DNA of 64,000 bases from Acetobacter fabarum (GTDB lineage: Bacteria; Pseudomonadota; Alphaproteobacteria; Acetobacterales; Acetobacteraceae). Below, one piece after another: positions 8,751 to 18,747 of the stretch. The stretch is from the NCBI RefSeq assembly GCF_011516925.1, contig NZ_WOTG01000007.1, positions 1 to 64,000 of the forward strand, in the 5' to 3' direction. Made by a program: the position numbers and the translations under genes. Position 1 is the first letter of the stretch. Each line of letters starts with the position of its first letter. The notes beneath the pieces were generated by a model that did no database searches, had not been told where the DNA came from, and worked only from the letters and a program-made list of their open reading frames with translations.

Positions 8751-10656
8751 CCACAGCGGCCACGCTTTCTGGCGGGGGTGTGGTGTGGTTGGAAGGGTCG
8801 CGCAGGAGTGTGTCGCGCATGATGTTGCGCGCCAATGGTGCGGCGGCGTCTGCCCCTGCGTTGCCGTGCTCAATCACGACCGATACGGCGTAGCGGGGTG
8901 CATCATACGGGGCAAAGCAGATGAACAGCGCGTGGGGGCGGTATTCCCACGGCAGGTTGGCGGAGTTGAAGTGCCCGCTCTCACGCAATGCGCGGGAGAC
9001 GTGGCGCACCTGAGCCGAACCCGTTTTACCCGCCATGGTAATGCCCGGCAGGTCAAGCTGGGCCTTGGGGGCCGTGCCGTGGGGTTCGTTCACCACGGCA
9101 AACATGCCTGCCCGCAGGGCTTCCAGATATTTTTCGGGCATGTTCAGGCTGGGCCAGTGCTCGGGGCTGGCCATCGGGCTGATCTCGCCATTAATGGCGC
9201 GCATCAGGTGGGGCTGCACGGCCCGGCCGGTGGCCATGCGGGCGGTGTAGGTGGCCAGTTGCAGGGGAGTAACCTGTATGAACCCCTGCCCGATCCCGCT
9301 GACAATGGTATCCCCCCCATTCCAGTGGTGGTGGTGGGCCTGACGCCATGCGGGGGTGGGGATGAGGCCCGTGCGGGTATGGGGGAGTTCAATATCCAGC
9401 GGTACGCCAAGGCCCATGCGGTGTGCGGTTTCGGCAATACGGTCCATGCCGATCCGGCGGGCAATTTCGTAAAAATAGACGTCGCAGGAGTATTTGAGCG
9501 CCAGATGCAGGTCAACCGACCCATGCCCCCAGCGTGACCAGCAGTGGAAGCGCGTGCCCCCTACATCCAGATGACCGGGGCAGAAAACCCGGTCGGTGGG
9601 GGAGATCAGCCCCGACTCCAGTGCAGCCATGGCCACAGCGGGTTTGAAGGTGGAACCCGGTGGGTAAACGCCCGCCACCGCCTTGTTAATAAGTGGGGTG
9701 TGCTGGTTGTTGGTCCATTCAATCCACTGTGCGTGGCTGACACCGCTATCAAATAGGGATGGATCGAACGAGGGCGTGCTGACCATGGCCAGCACCTCGC
9801 CATTATGGCAGTCCAGCACCACGGCGGAGGCGGTCTGGTCCCCTATGTGGTTGAGCACCCTTTGTTGCAGTCCGCGGTCTATGGTCAGGGAGATTTCTTC
9901 CCCCGGCACGCCTTCTTCACGGTTCAGCTCGGAAATTACGCGGCCAACGGCGTTAACCTCCATTTCCACCGAACCTGCGGTGCCGCGCAGTTTCTCGTCC
10001 TGATTCTGTTCTATGCCCGCGCGGCCAACCCGCATGCCTGGCAGGGCCAGCAGGGTGGAATGTGCCACGTCGTTCTCGTTAGGGGGAGCAACATAGCCGA
10101 TAATATGGGCCAGCAGCTCCCCTTCTGGGTACACGCGGCGTGTGCCCACATCTATCAGCACACCCGGCAGAGAGGGCGCGTTGAGCTCGATCCGCGCCAT
10201 TTCATCCCAGGAGAGGAAGTCCCGCAGCATCACAGGCACAAACCGGCGCTGGTGGCGCATCTCGCGCGCAATGCGGTTGCGGTCACGCTCATCAAGCGGG
10301 ATCAGGGTGGAAAAGCGCTCTATGGTGCCGGCAACATCGGTTGTTTCCTCCGGCATCAGGAGTGCGCGCCAGTTTTCCTTGTTGTTGGCAAGGGCAATGC
10401 CGTAGCGGTCCACAATGCGCCCACGCGGTGGGGCCAGCAGGCGCTTGCTTACGCGGTTGTTGGCCGCCATGCGGGCATAGTGGTCACCATCATTGATCTG
10501 GATATGGTACAGGCGGCGCGCAAGCTCGCCCATGGCCCCGGCCTGCACCGCCATGCACAGCAGGGCGCGGCGGGTAAATACGCCGCGTGCCGGGTCCTTC
10601 TGATCCCGGATCGGCATCAAGCGGCGGTTCTCGCGTTTACGCCGCTTTAGCCACAT
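8734..10656 (-). CDS. mrdA: Penicillin-binding protein 2 (MrdA), transpeptidase
   Basis: A 640-residue class B penicillin-binding protein that cross-links peptidoglycan during cell elongation. It has a short cytoplasmic tail and one N-terminal membrane helix (LLCMAVQAGAMGELARRLY), a PBP dimerisation domain, and the transpeptidase domain with PPGSTFKP (active serine near residue 334), the SCD triad in LKYSCDVYFYE, and AGKTGSAQ near 543. An ATG at 10671 also exists, but the strong site GGGAGGT at 10663-10669 sits six bases before ATG 10656, so the shorter form is preferred. Overlaps rodA. Confidence 0.95.
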   Translation of the reverse strand: MWLKRRKRENRRLMPIRDQKDPARGVFTRRALLCMAVQAGAMGELARRLYHIQINDGDHYARMAANNRVSKRLLAPPRGRIVDRYGIALANNKENWRALLMPEETTDVAGTIERFSTLIPLDERDRNRIAREMRHQRRFVPVMLRDFLSWDEMARIELNAPSLPGVLIDVGTRRVYPEGELLAHIIGYVAPPNENDVAHSTLLALPGMRVGRAGIEQNQDEKLRGTAGSVEMEVNAVGRVISELNREEGVPGEEISLTIDRGLQQRVLNHIGDQTASAVVLDCHNGEVLAMVSTPSFDPSLFDSGVSHAQWIEWTNNQHTPLINKAVAGVYPPGSTFKPAVAMAALESGLISPTDRVFCPGHLDVGGTRFHCWSRWGHGSVDLHLALKYSCDVYFYEIARRIGMDRIAETAHRMGLGVPLDIELPHTRTGLIPTPAWRQAHHHHWNGGDTIVSGIGQGFIQVTPLQLATYTARMATGRAVQPHLMRAINGEISPMASPEHWPSLNMPEKYLEALRAGMFAVVNEPHGTAPKAQLDLPGITMAGKTGSAQVRHVSRALRESGHFNSANLPWEYRPHALFICFAPYDAPRYAVSVVIEHGNAGADAAAPLARNIMRDTLLRDPSNHTTPPPESVAAVDDSFE

Positions 10657-10675
10657 GGGAGCACCTCCCATGCGG

Positions 10676-11239
10676 TCATGGCGTGTCCTTCTCGTCCAGA
10701 ATATGCAGGAACCACGAGAAAGTGGCGGAAAGCAACGGATAGACCCCTATGCAGAGCAAGGCTTCAAAAAAGGCGGGTGCGGGATCAAGCAGATGGAGCC
10801 GGAACAGGCAGGCCAGCGCCCACTGCAATGCCGCTGCAGCCGCTCCTACCAGTCCAAACAGGCACCACACCACTAAAAAATTCATCCGCATGAGACCAAA
10901 ACGGGCATAACTGCCAATGCCATGCACCAGTAATAGAATAAAGGCGCTCACCCCCAGCGGTGTAAACCCCACAAGGTCCATAAAAAGCCCAAGCAGGAAC
11001 ACGGCCAGCGAGGGCATGCCGGAGGGCCGCCACACGGACCAGAAAAAAATCGTGTTGATAACAATGGCCGGGAGCAACTCCGCCGCTCCGGGAACAGTCA
11101 GGGGGGCCGAGAAAAAAATAATGACCAGCGCCGTAAAAACGGACGGCAGAAGATGCCGCGCCGTACGGTCGAGTCGCTGACGGGATGTCAGCTGGGTTTC
11201 GGTATCATGTTCCCAGCGGGGCTGGTGGGGGTCAGACAT
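10676..11239 (-). CDS. mreD: Rod shape-determining protein MreD
   Basis: A 187-residue inner membrane protein with several hydrophobic helices, including ITFFWSVWRPSG-like segments and FLLGLFMDLVGFTPLGVSAF, the most conserved part of MreD. It links MreC to the elongation machinery. The ATG at 11239 has an AGGAGG ribosome site that overlaps the mreC stop region (mreC ends 11244). A longer open frame to 11296 overlaps mreC and has no such site. It lies between mreC and mrdA in the conserved order. Confidence 0.9.
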   Translation of the reverse strand: MSDPHQPRWEHDTETQLTSRQRLDRTARHLLPSVFTALVIIFFSAPLTVPGAAELLPAIVINTIFFWSVWRPSGMPSLAVFLLGLFMDLVGFTPLGVSAFILLLVHGIGSYARFGLMRMNFLVVWCLFGLVGAAAAALQWALACLFRLHLLDPAPAFFEALLCIGVYPLLSATFSWFLHILDEKDTP

Positions 11240-11243
11240 GCCG

Positions 11244-12158
11244 TTATCCCTCCTGCCCCGGACCAAGCAGGGTTTTAAATGGCAGCGTAAGGGCACGGTG
11301 CGGGCGGGTTAGCGGCACATGGCCGGGGGCTTCGGGCGGTTCTATCTCGGATTGCCCGAAGTCAAACACGCGCAGCATGGTCAGCCTGTCCAGCCGGGCA
11401 AAAGGCTGCACCACGGGCTGGCCGGGGTGCAGGTAATGCACGCTGCCAATGGGAATGCCAGAGGGAAAAGCCCCAGCCTGATCGGAGGTCACAACCCGCT
11501 CACCCTCTATGGGGCGGGTATCCTGCGAATAATAGAGCAGGCGGGGCAGGGGGGAGTTGTCTCCCACCATAATGGCCGCGGCATGGCTGGATTCCAGCTC
11601 CACTGGCAGGCGGCTGGCAATGTCGGTAATCAGCAGGATGCGTGCGGCATGCGCGCCAACTTCCGTAACCCGCCCGGCCAGTCCGCTGGAGGCCAGTGCT
11701 ATGTTGCCAACCTGTACGCCACTGGTTGTTCCTGCCACCAGCAGTACGGCGCGGGCGTAAATCCCCCCGCTGTCGGCCACTACCCGGCCGGTTACAAATG
11801 CGGGTGTGGGTTCGGGCACCCAGTGCAGTTCGGTTTTGAGGGTATCATTCTCCCGTGCGAGGGAGACGGCAACTTCGTACCAGCGCCGCAGGTTGGCGTT
11901 TTCAGCGCTCAGGCGGTGGTTTTCTTCCGCCAGATTACGGGCTTCCTGTATCCCGTGCACAAAGCGTTCGCTGTCGGTCTGGGTGCGTGAGAGCAGGCTC
12001 CACAGGGGGGCCAGCACGTCGGCCACACGCATGCGTGCCTTGTCTGCCAAAGGGCGGTCGGCCTGCCCGGCAATAATGATCCCGACAGACATGAGCAGCA
12101 GAACTGGCAGAACCAGTTTGCTCAATGCCTGCCTTACCTGAATGGAAACCGGGACCAT
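11244..12158 (-). CDS. mreC: Rod shape-determining protein MreC
   Basis: A 304-residue bitopic protein. It has a short cytoplasmic tail, one helix (LVLPVLLLMSVGIIIAG), a coiled coil around residues 65-110 (EENHRLSAENANLRRWYEV), and the periplasmic beta-domain with TGRVVADSGGIYARAVLL and GLAGRVTEVGAHAARILLITD. MreC dimers activate PBP2. It sits 88 bases after mreB and just before mreD. Confidence 0.94.
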   Translation of the reverse strand: MVPVSIQVRQALSKLVLPVLLLMSVGIIIAGQADRPLADKARMRVADVLAPLWSLLSRTQTDSERFVHGIQEARNLAEENHRLSAENANLRRWYEVAVSLARENDTLKTELHWVPEPTPAFVTGRVVADSGGIYARAVLLVAGTTSGVQVGNIALASSGLAGRVTEVGAHAARILLITDIASRLPVELESSHAAAIMVGDNSPLPRLLYYSQDTRPIEGERVVTSDQAGAFPSGIPIGSVHYLHPGQPVVQPFARLDRLTMLRVFDFGQSEIEPPEAPGHVPLTRPHRALTLPFKTLLGPGQEG

Positions 12159-12246
12159 GGAAAACCGGATGCCCTTATATCTGACGGCATAAAGAACCAG
12201 ATTCAGCCACGCACCGCAAAGTGGCCGGGGTGGCTGAACCGGGACG

Positions 12247-13317
<1,071 letters not shown>

Positions 13318-13437
13318 CTACGCGACTGTGCGGAAGGGGCAGGCAAACAAAAGGGACCCCAACGGTCGCTTTGGTCAATATATTTGCACGGATTAACGGG
13401 GCATAGCGAGGCAGACAAGCCCTCAGTTCATAAACTT

Positions 13438-13497
13438 CCGCATAATTTTCTTATGCGGCGGGGTATCTGCCTCGTTATATGGGGGCGCGGGCCCCCA
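13438..13497 (-). terminator. Tandem hairpins after leuA
   Basis: Two inverted repeats lie just downstream of the leuA stop: GGGGGC / GCCCCC at 13481-13496 and CCGCATAA / TTATGCGG at 13438-13458 with a five-base loop. Neither has a long T-run on the minus strand, so termination here is probable but not certain. Confidence 0.45.
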
Positions 13498-13508
13498 ATG
13501 GGCGCTGC

Positions 13509-15098
13509 TCAGGCGGTCAGGGCTTCGGGCGCGGTGCGCGCACGTTTGACCAGCAGCTTGTTCAGGGCATGCACGTAAGCGCGCACGGCGGACACAACGG
13601 TATCTGCATCCGCACCCTGGCCATCAACCAGCTTGCCGTCTTCTTCCAGCCGGACTGTGGTGCGGGCCTGTGCATCCGTGCCTTCCGTTACCGCACCAAC
13701 GCTGAACAGCGCCAGACGGGCCTCATGCGGGAAGGCCAGACGCAGCGCGTTAAAGGCGGCGTCCACCGGCCCGTTGCCGCTGGCATTGGTCTGCACGTCC
13801 TTGCCATCGACCTGAATGGTCAGGTCCACTTCGGAAGGTTTGCCCGAGGTGGATGTCAGGCTCAGGGCTGCAAAGCGGATATGGTCGTGGTCACGGGCTT
13901 CATCATCAACCAGTGCGACAATGTCATCGTCGTAAACGACCTTCTTGCGGTCAGCCAGATCCTTGAAGCGGGAGAACGCTTCGTTCAGGCGGGTGTCATC
14001 CATGTCCGCATAGCCCAGCGCCTTGAGCTTGTCGCGGAAGGCGGCACGGCCTGAATGCTTGCCCATAACCAGAGAAGAGCGGCTCCAGCCCACGCTTTCG
14101 GGGGTCATGATTTCATAGGTCGCGGCGTTTTTCAGCACCCCGTCCTGATGAATGCCACTTTCATGTGCAAAGGCGTTGCGGCCCACAATGGCCTTGTTGG
14201 GCTGCACGTCAAAGCTGGTAATGGTGGCCAGCATGCGGGAGACCTTGAGCAGGTCGGTGGTCTGGATGTTGGTGGTGTAGGGGTACTGGTCGTGGCGTGT
14301 GCGCAGTGCCATCACAATTTCTTCCAGTGCGGCGTTCCCTGCGCGTTCCCCAATGCCGTTAATGGTGCATTCCACCTGCCGTGCGCCACCGCGCAGGGAG
14401 GCCAGTGTATTGGCAACGCCCAAGCCCAGGTCGTTATGGTTATGGGCAGAAAAAATGACCTGATCCGCACCCGGCACACGTTCGCGCAGCATGGAAAAGA
14501 TTTTTTCCATGTCTTCGGGGGTCGCGTATCCGACCGTATCGGGCACGTTGATGGTGGTAGCCCCGGCCTTGATCGCGGCTTCCACGCAGCGGCACAGAAA
14601 ATCCGGGTCGGTGCGGGAACCATCCTCGGCGGACCATTCCACGTCATCTGTCAGGTTGCGTGCGGCGGTGTTGCCGGTGGTAATCAGGTCCAGAACGGTT
14701 TCCGGCTCCATGCGCAGTTTGTACTTCATGTGCAGCGGGGAGGTGGAAATAAAGTTGTGGATACGCTTGCGCTCTGCCGGTGCCAGTGCCTCGCCCGCGG
14801 CGGCAATATCCTTTGCTCCCCCACTGCGTGCGAGCGCGCAGATAACGGCCCCCTTGGTGTGGCGGGCAATTTCGTTCACGGATTCAAAGTCACCCTTGGA
14901 GGCAACGGGAAAACCCGCCTCGATCACATCCACACCCAATGTTGCCAGAGCTTCGGCCATGCGCAGCTTTTCGGCCAGGTTCATGGAAAAACCGGGGGAC
15001 TGTTCGCCGTCACGCAAGGTGGTGTCAAAAATAATGACACGCTCAGCCGTCATGCGGCCAAAGGATGGGTGATTGAAGCTGGACTGATCAGCAGACAT
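13509..15098 (-). CDS. leuA: 2-isopropylmalate synthase
   Basis: A 529-residue enzyme that condenses acetyl-CoA with 2-oxoisovalerate in the first committed step of leucine synthesis. The TIM-barrel domain begins with IIFDTTLRDGEQSPGFSMN and contains FSAHNHNDLGLGVANTLA (metal-binding histidines), GIGERAGNAALEEI, and GRNAFAHESGIHQDG. The C-terminal regulatory LeuA dimer domain, normally the site of leucine feedback, is present. ATG 15098 follows AGGAAC; an earlier frame start at 15149 adds residues unlike the family. A likely leucine attenuator lies upstream (15161-15375). Confidence 0.96.
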   Translation of the reverse strand: MSADQSSFNHPSFGRMTAERVIIFDTTLRDGEQSPGFSMNLAEKLRMAEALATLGVDVIEAGFPVASKGDFESVNEIARHTKGAVICALARSGGAKDIAAAGEALAPAERKRIHNFISTSPLHMKYKLRMEPETVLDLITTGNTAARNLTDDVEWSAEDGSRTDPDFLCRCVEAAIKAGATTINVPDTVGYATPEDMEKIFSMLRERVPGADQVIFSAHNHNDLGLGVANTLASLRGGARQVECTINGIGERAGNAALEEIVMALRTRHDQYPYTTNIQTTDLLKVSRMLATITSFDVQPNKAIVGRNAFAHESGIHQDGVLKNAATYEIMTPESVGWSRSSLVMGKHSGRAAFRDKLKALGYADMDDTRLNEAFSRFKDLADRKKVVYDDDIVALVDDEARDHDHIRFAALSLTSTSGKPSEVDLTIQVDGKDVQTNASGNGPVDAAFNALRLAFPHEARLALFSVGAVTEGTDAQARTTVRLEEDGKLVDGQGADADTVVSAVRAYVHALNKLLVKRARTAPEALTA

Positions 15099-15160
15099 GA
15101 AAAATGTTCCTGAATTGACTTTGGTCTGGCGCTGCCAAAGGCTTGTCACGCCTTATGTTT

Positions 15161-15289
15161 GCCTGTGCTGCACACAGGCGCTCTCACTTGCAAAATCCCC
15201 TGGGCGCGGCAGCACATGGCCACCCGGATCGCTCAGGGGCTGATAAGTCGAAGGAGAAGGTCCAGACGAAAAGCCACGCCGCCCTGAGC
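15161..15289 (-). promoter_or_regulatory. Candidate leuA attenuator structure
   Basis: On the minus strand GCTCAGGG (15282-15289) can pair with CCCTGAGC (15231-15238), a perfect eight-base stem that encloses the leucine codons of the leader. A second hairpin, GCCTGTG / CACAGGC (15161-15179), follows before leuA. The second stem lacks a T-run, so it is not a textbook terminator. Together with the promoter and leader peptide this accounts for most of the 316-base gap between ctaA and leuA. Confidence 0.4.
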
Positions 15290-15340
15290 CGCTGTTACGC
15301 GGGTCTTGAGGGAATCGGACATGAACCGGTCGGAGATCAT
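15233..15340 (-). CDS. Putative leucine leader peptide of leuA
   Basis: A 35-codon frame upstream of leuA ends RLDLLLRLISP, with four leucines in five codons (CTT CTC CTT CGA CTT) just before the stop. Leader peptides rich in the end-product amino acid are the hallmark of ribosome-mediated attenuation. A start at ATG 15340 would fall at or next to the 5' end predicted from the promoter at 15348-15375, so the message may be leaderless, as known for some alphaproteobacterial attenuators; ATG 15322 gives a 29-residue form. The assignment is inferred from position and composition only. Confidence 0.55.
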   Translation of the reverse strand: MISDRFMSDSLKTRVTAAQGGVAFRLDLLLRLISP

Positions 15341-15347
15341 GCCCGGT

Positions 15348-15375
15348 AGAATACCGTCCTGTTTTGTCAGCGCAA
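15348..15375 (-). promoter_or_regulatory. Candidate sigma-70 promoter for the leuA leader
   Basis: On the minus strand TTGCGC (15370-15375) and TATTCT (15348-15353) are separated by 16 bases. A start site about 7 bases further would fall at the first ATG of the leader peptide. Prediction by eye only. Confidence 0.4.
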
Positions 15376-15414
15376 CAGGAAAATGACCGGCGTGGGAAAT
15401 CATTGGGCTCTGCT

Positions 15415-16497
15415 TCAGCCCTGCGGCCTGCCACGGCGCAGGGTGTGCAGCACATACAGCATGACCCCCAGCAGCACGGCGGCAAAGGTCTGGTGTACGG
15501 CCCCGGCCCATACCGGCACAACCAGCAGCAGGGTGGTAACCCCCAGCGCATACTGCACCAGCACGGCCCAGCCGAGCAGAATAATGCCGTTTTGCGCCTG
15601 TGGGCCAAGCCCTGCTCCCCGCCGCAGCCCGGCCAGCAGCACTGCGCCAATGCTCAGCGCGGTCAGGGTGGCCAGCAGGCGGTGGTCAAACTGGATGGCG
15701 GCCTTGTTGACGATCCAGTTCATCCACAGGGGGGAAAGCTGGGCGTAGTCAGCCGGAACAAGGTGCCCGTCCATGAGCGGGAAGGTGTTGAATAAAAAGC
15801 CCGCATGGGTGCCCGCCGTAAAGCCGCCCGCAATAATGGTGATGCACAGCAGTCCGATGCTCAGGCACGCCAGACGCCGGGTGAGTTTGACACCGGGCGT
15901 AAAGGGCGTGGGTTCAGGCTGGGGCCAGCGGATGGAAAACGCAGTCCACAGAATGGCCCCATACAGCAGCAGAGCGGCACTCAGATGCAGCACGAGTCGT
16001 ACCGGCTCAACCGCCGTGCTGTTGGCCCGGAAGCCCGAGGCCACCATAAACCAGCCAATGGCGCCCTGAAGCGCTCCGAGAATGAAAAACACGAACAGGC
16101 GCACGGCAAGGCGGCGGGTGATCATGCCCCGGATAACAAACCAGACCAGTGGTGCCAGCAGCACCAGCCCCATAAGGCGGCCCCAGAAGCGGTGAATCCA
16201 TTCGGCCCAGAATATTTTCTGGAATCCTTCCAGCCCGAACCCTTCATGCTGGAGGTGGTACTGGGGAATGGTCTGGTACAGCGCAAACAGCCGCTCCCAC
16301 TCCGCGTGGGACAGGGGCGGGATCATGCCGCTCACGGGCTGCCAGTCCATAATGGACAGGCCAGAGCCGGTCAGGCGGGTCACGCCGCCAATGGCGATCA
16401 TGCCCAGCAACATGAAACACAGAAGGAACAGCCAGCCCGAAATCAGGCGGCGGTGGGCAGGCGTCATGTCTTGCTGGCGCTGGGGCGTGGTGGGCAT
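15415..16497 (-). CDS. ctaA: Heme A synthase, COX15/CtaA family
   Basis: A 360-residue membrane enzyme that oxidises the C8 methyl group of heme O to give heme A. It has about eight membrane helices and the type-2 (COX15-like) sequence [21 protein letters not shown], with [13 protein letters not shown] and [12 protein letters not shown] carrying heme-ligating histidines. Heme A is needed by aa3 or ba3-type oxidases, and Acetobacter has a ba-type ubiquinol oxidase; the oxidase genes at 41.7-45.6 kb are a plausible client. ATG 16467 is a possible alternative start. Divergent from the gene at 16586. Confidence 0.94.
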   Translation of the reverse strand: MPTTPQRQQDMTPAHRRLISGWLFLLCFMLLGMIAIGGVTRLTGSGLSIMDWQPVSGMIPPLSHAEWERLFALYQTIPQYHLQHEGFGLEGFQKIFWAEWIHRFWGRLMGLVLLAPLVWFVIRGMITRRLAVRLFVFFILGALQGAIGWFMVASGFRANSTAVEPVRLVLHLSAALLLYGAILWTAFSIRWPQPEPTPFTPGVKLTRRLACLSIGLLCITIIAGGFTAGTHAGFLFNTFPLMDGHLVPADYAQLSPLWMNWIVNKAAIQFDHRLLATLTALSIGAVLLAGLRRGAGLGPQAQNGIILLGWAVLVQYALGVTTLLLVVPVWAGAVHQTFAAVLLGVMLYVLHTLRRGRPQG

Positions 16498-16585
16498 GGC
16501 ACTCTTTTGCGCTTGGGTTAAACTTTATGGCTAGGGTTTACAGCCAGCTTGCGGGCCGCGGCAAGAAGATGCTAGCGCCCAAGGG

Positions 16586-17266
16586 ATGGAACCAGCCACT
16601 CCTGCACCGGAGCAGCCCGCCAGGGTCGTGTTCAAACCTTTGCTAATGCTGCTTATTCTGGTGGTGGGGGCAATCGGGTTGCGGCATGTGCCTGCCCTGG
16701 AGCAGGTGCTGGGCAGTACGGATATGCTGCGCGCGGGCGTGGGCGGCCGGCTGGTGTTTGTGGCGGGGGCAACGGTCTGGTGTGCTTTTGGGCTGCCCCG
16801 GCAGGTTGCCGGCTTTGCCGCAGGGCTGACCTACGGTGTGGCCGAAGGGCTTGCCATGATCACCATAGCTTCTACATTAGGGTGTGTGGCCGGTTTTTTA
16901 TGGGCCCGCTGGGGTGGTCGTTCATGGGCGCAGGCTCGCCTTGGACCACGGTTTGAAAAGCTGGACGCGTTTTTAACCCATAAGCCCTTCCTGAGTATTC
17001 TGACATTGCGCCTGCTGCCTGTTGGGTCAGCCCTGCTGCTCAACCTGCTCGGAGGTGTGTCCGGTATGGCTGTATGGCCATTCTTTGCGGCAACCCTGCT
17101 GGGTGCGCTGCCCCAGAACGCCGTTGCGGTGCTGCTTGGGGCTGGTGTGCAGGTGGGGGCGGCCTGGCAGTATGGCGCGGGGGCCGGTCTGTTTGCCTTT
17201 TCTGCCGTGCTGGGCTGGTGGCTGTGGCGGCACGCCCGTATTGCCCGGGCCAGTGCGCAGGGCTAG
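16586..17266 (+). CDS. TVP38/TMEM64 (DedA/VTT-like) membrane protein
   Basis: A 226-residue membrane protein with an N-terminal helix, the VTT domain core FAAGLTYGVAEGLAMITIAST, a charged cytoplasmic section FEKLDAFLTHKPFLSILTLR with LLPVGSALLLNLLGG after it, and a last helix. This arrangement fits the SNARE-associated/TVP38 family, thought to move lipids or act in membrane homeostasis; the precise role is unknown. The ATG lacks a well-spaced ribosome site, and a downstream GTG (MFKPLL) could be used instead. Confidence 0.78.
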   Translation: MEPATPAPEQPARVVFKPLLMLLILVVGAIGLRHVPALEQVLGSTDMLRAGVGGRLVFVAGATVWCAFGLPRQVAGFAAGLTYGVAEGLAMITIASTLGCVAGFLWARWGGRSWAQARLGPRFEKLDAFLTHKPFLSILTLRLLPVGSALLLNLLGGVSGMAVWPFFAATLLGALPQNAVAVLLGAGVQVGAAWQYGAGAGLFAFSAVLGWWLWRHARIARASAQG

Positions 17267-17401
17267 GCCCGGAGCGTTGTGTGCAGGCAGGCCACCAGTA
17301 TCTGCCTGTTGTGAACACGGCCCTGTTCCTCAATAGTTTTTCCATTATGGGATGAATTTTTTGCGGCACTTATCTCATTCGGCACACCCGGAGGGTCGGG
17401 T

Positions 17402-18673
17402 ATGACGTCTTCTTCCTCATCCCCTACGGCGCAGGGTACGCCGGGGCCGGCTTTTGCACAGGGCGTGCCGGGCTGGCTGTCCCTCCTGCTTGGGTTCCTG
17501 ACTGCTGTTGGGCCTATTTCTACCGATATTTATCTGCCCGCCTTCCCGGCCATAGAGCAGAGTTTTCATACCAGTGCGGGCAATGTGCAGTTTACGCTGG
17601 CCATCTGGTTTGTGGGGCTTGCCATAGGGCAGTTGAGTGTGGGGCCGCTGGCAGACCGGTATGGCCGGCGCATGCCCCTGCTGGTGGGGAACGTGCTGTA
17701 TGCGGCGGCGTCTGCCGTTTGTGCTTTTGCACCGGATATTACGCTGTTTTCCGCTGCCCGGTTTGTGGCGTCTATTGGTGCATCGGCCAGTCTGGTTGTG
17801 CCCACCGCGTGTGTGCGTGATGTGGTGTCCGACCGGGCGGCAGGGGCACGCATGATGTCCCGCCTGATCATGGTCATGGGGGTGGTGCCTATTCTGGCGC
17901 CCATGCTGGGTGGTCTGGTGGTGGAGTTTGTGTCGTGGCGGATTATTTTCTGGGCTTCGGCGGTGTACGGGCTGGTCTGTGTGGGGCTTGTGCTGTGGGT
18001 CCTGCCTGAAACACTGCCTTACCAGAAGCGCCAGAGCCTTTCCCCCATGACCCTGCTGACCCGCTACGTGGGCCTGCTGGGGGACAGGGGCTACAGCATT
18101 TACGCCCTGATCACGGCGTTTTCGACATTTATGACCTTCAGTTACCTGACCGCAGCGCCGTTTGTTTTTGTGCAGCTTTTCCACTTTTCGCCATTGCATT
18201 TTTCCATGCTGTTCGGGGTCATGTCCGTGTTCATGATCGGGGCATCACAGGTGAATGGCCTGCTGGTCGGGCGGGTGGACCCGGCCCGTCTTTTGCATGG
18301 TGCTGTGGCCCTGTCGGTTCTGGGCACGGTGCTGATGGTGGGCGTTAGCGTGTGGGGTTGTTGGTACGCGCCTGTGGCGTACCGGCCGTATGAGGTGTGG
18401 CTGGTTATTGGGACCATGGTCATAGCCCTTGCACCAACGGGTATTATTTTCCCCAATGCGATGATGATGGCTCTGGCCGACCATCCGGCTCAGGCGGGGG
18501 CGGCATCCGCCCTTGCAGGCACGTTGCAGTACGTGCTTGGCGCACTGGCCGGGGTGCTGGTGGGTCAGTTTGCCGCCACATCTTCGTTACCAATGGCTGG
18601 CTGTATGGGCTTTGGTGCGCTTATGATGCTGTGTATGCATACATTCCGCCCCGCTTTGCATGATGTTGCCTGA
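17402..18673 (+). CDS. Bcr/CflA family drug resistance MFS transporter
   Basis: A 423-residue major facilitator with 12 predicted helices. TAVGPISTDIYLPAFPAIEQ in helix 1, GQLSVGPLADRYGRRMPLL between helices 2 and 3 (MFS signature), and RFVASIGASASLVVPTACVRD are characteristic of the Bcr/CflA group of proton-driven exporters (bicyclomycin, chloramphenicol, sulfathiazole). A GGAGG ribosome site lies just before the ATG. The substrate is not deducible. It is followed 74 bases later by the sensor kinase gene. Confidence 0.9.
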   Translation: MTSSSSSPTAQGTPGPAFAQGVPGWLSLLLGFLTAVGPISTDIYLPAFPAIEQSFHTSAGNVQFTLAIWFVGLAIGQLSVGPLADRYGRRMPLLVGNVLYAAASAVCAFAPDITLFSAARFVASIGASASLVVPTACVRDVVSDRAAGARMMSRLIMVMGVVPILAPMLGGLVVEFVSWRIIFWASAVYGLVCVGLVLWVLPETLPYQKRQSLSPMTLLTRYVGLLGDRGYSIYALITAFSTFMTFSYLTAAPFVFVQLFHFSPLHFSMLFGVMSVFMIGASQVNGLLVGRVDPARLLHGAVALSVLGTVLMVGVSVWGCWYAPVAYRPYEVWLVIGTMVIALAPTGIIFPNAMMMALADHPAQAGAASALAGTLQYVLGALAGVLVGQFAATSSLPMAGCMGFGALMMLCMHTFRPALHDVA

Positions 18674-18747
18674 TCCTGCATGGGCAGCCATGCCTTGCCC
18701 GGTTAAGATCAAGCTGTCATGCCCACGGGGATGGCAGGACACAAATA

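Noticed and set aside
14055..15113. 352-codon plus-strand frame opposite leuA
   Set aside because: Shadow of leuA; no ribosome site or domain.
15161..15179. Intrinsic terminator before leuA
   Set aside because: The hairpin is good but no T-run follows on the minus strand, so it is listed only as part of a candidate attenuator.
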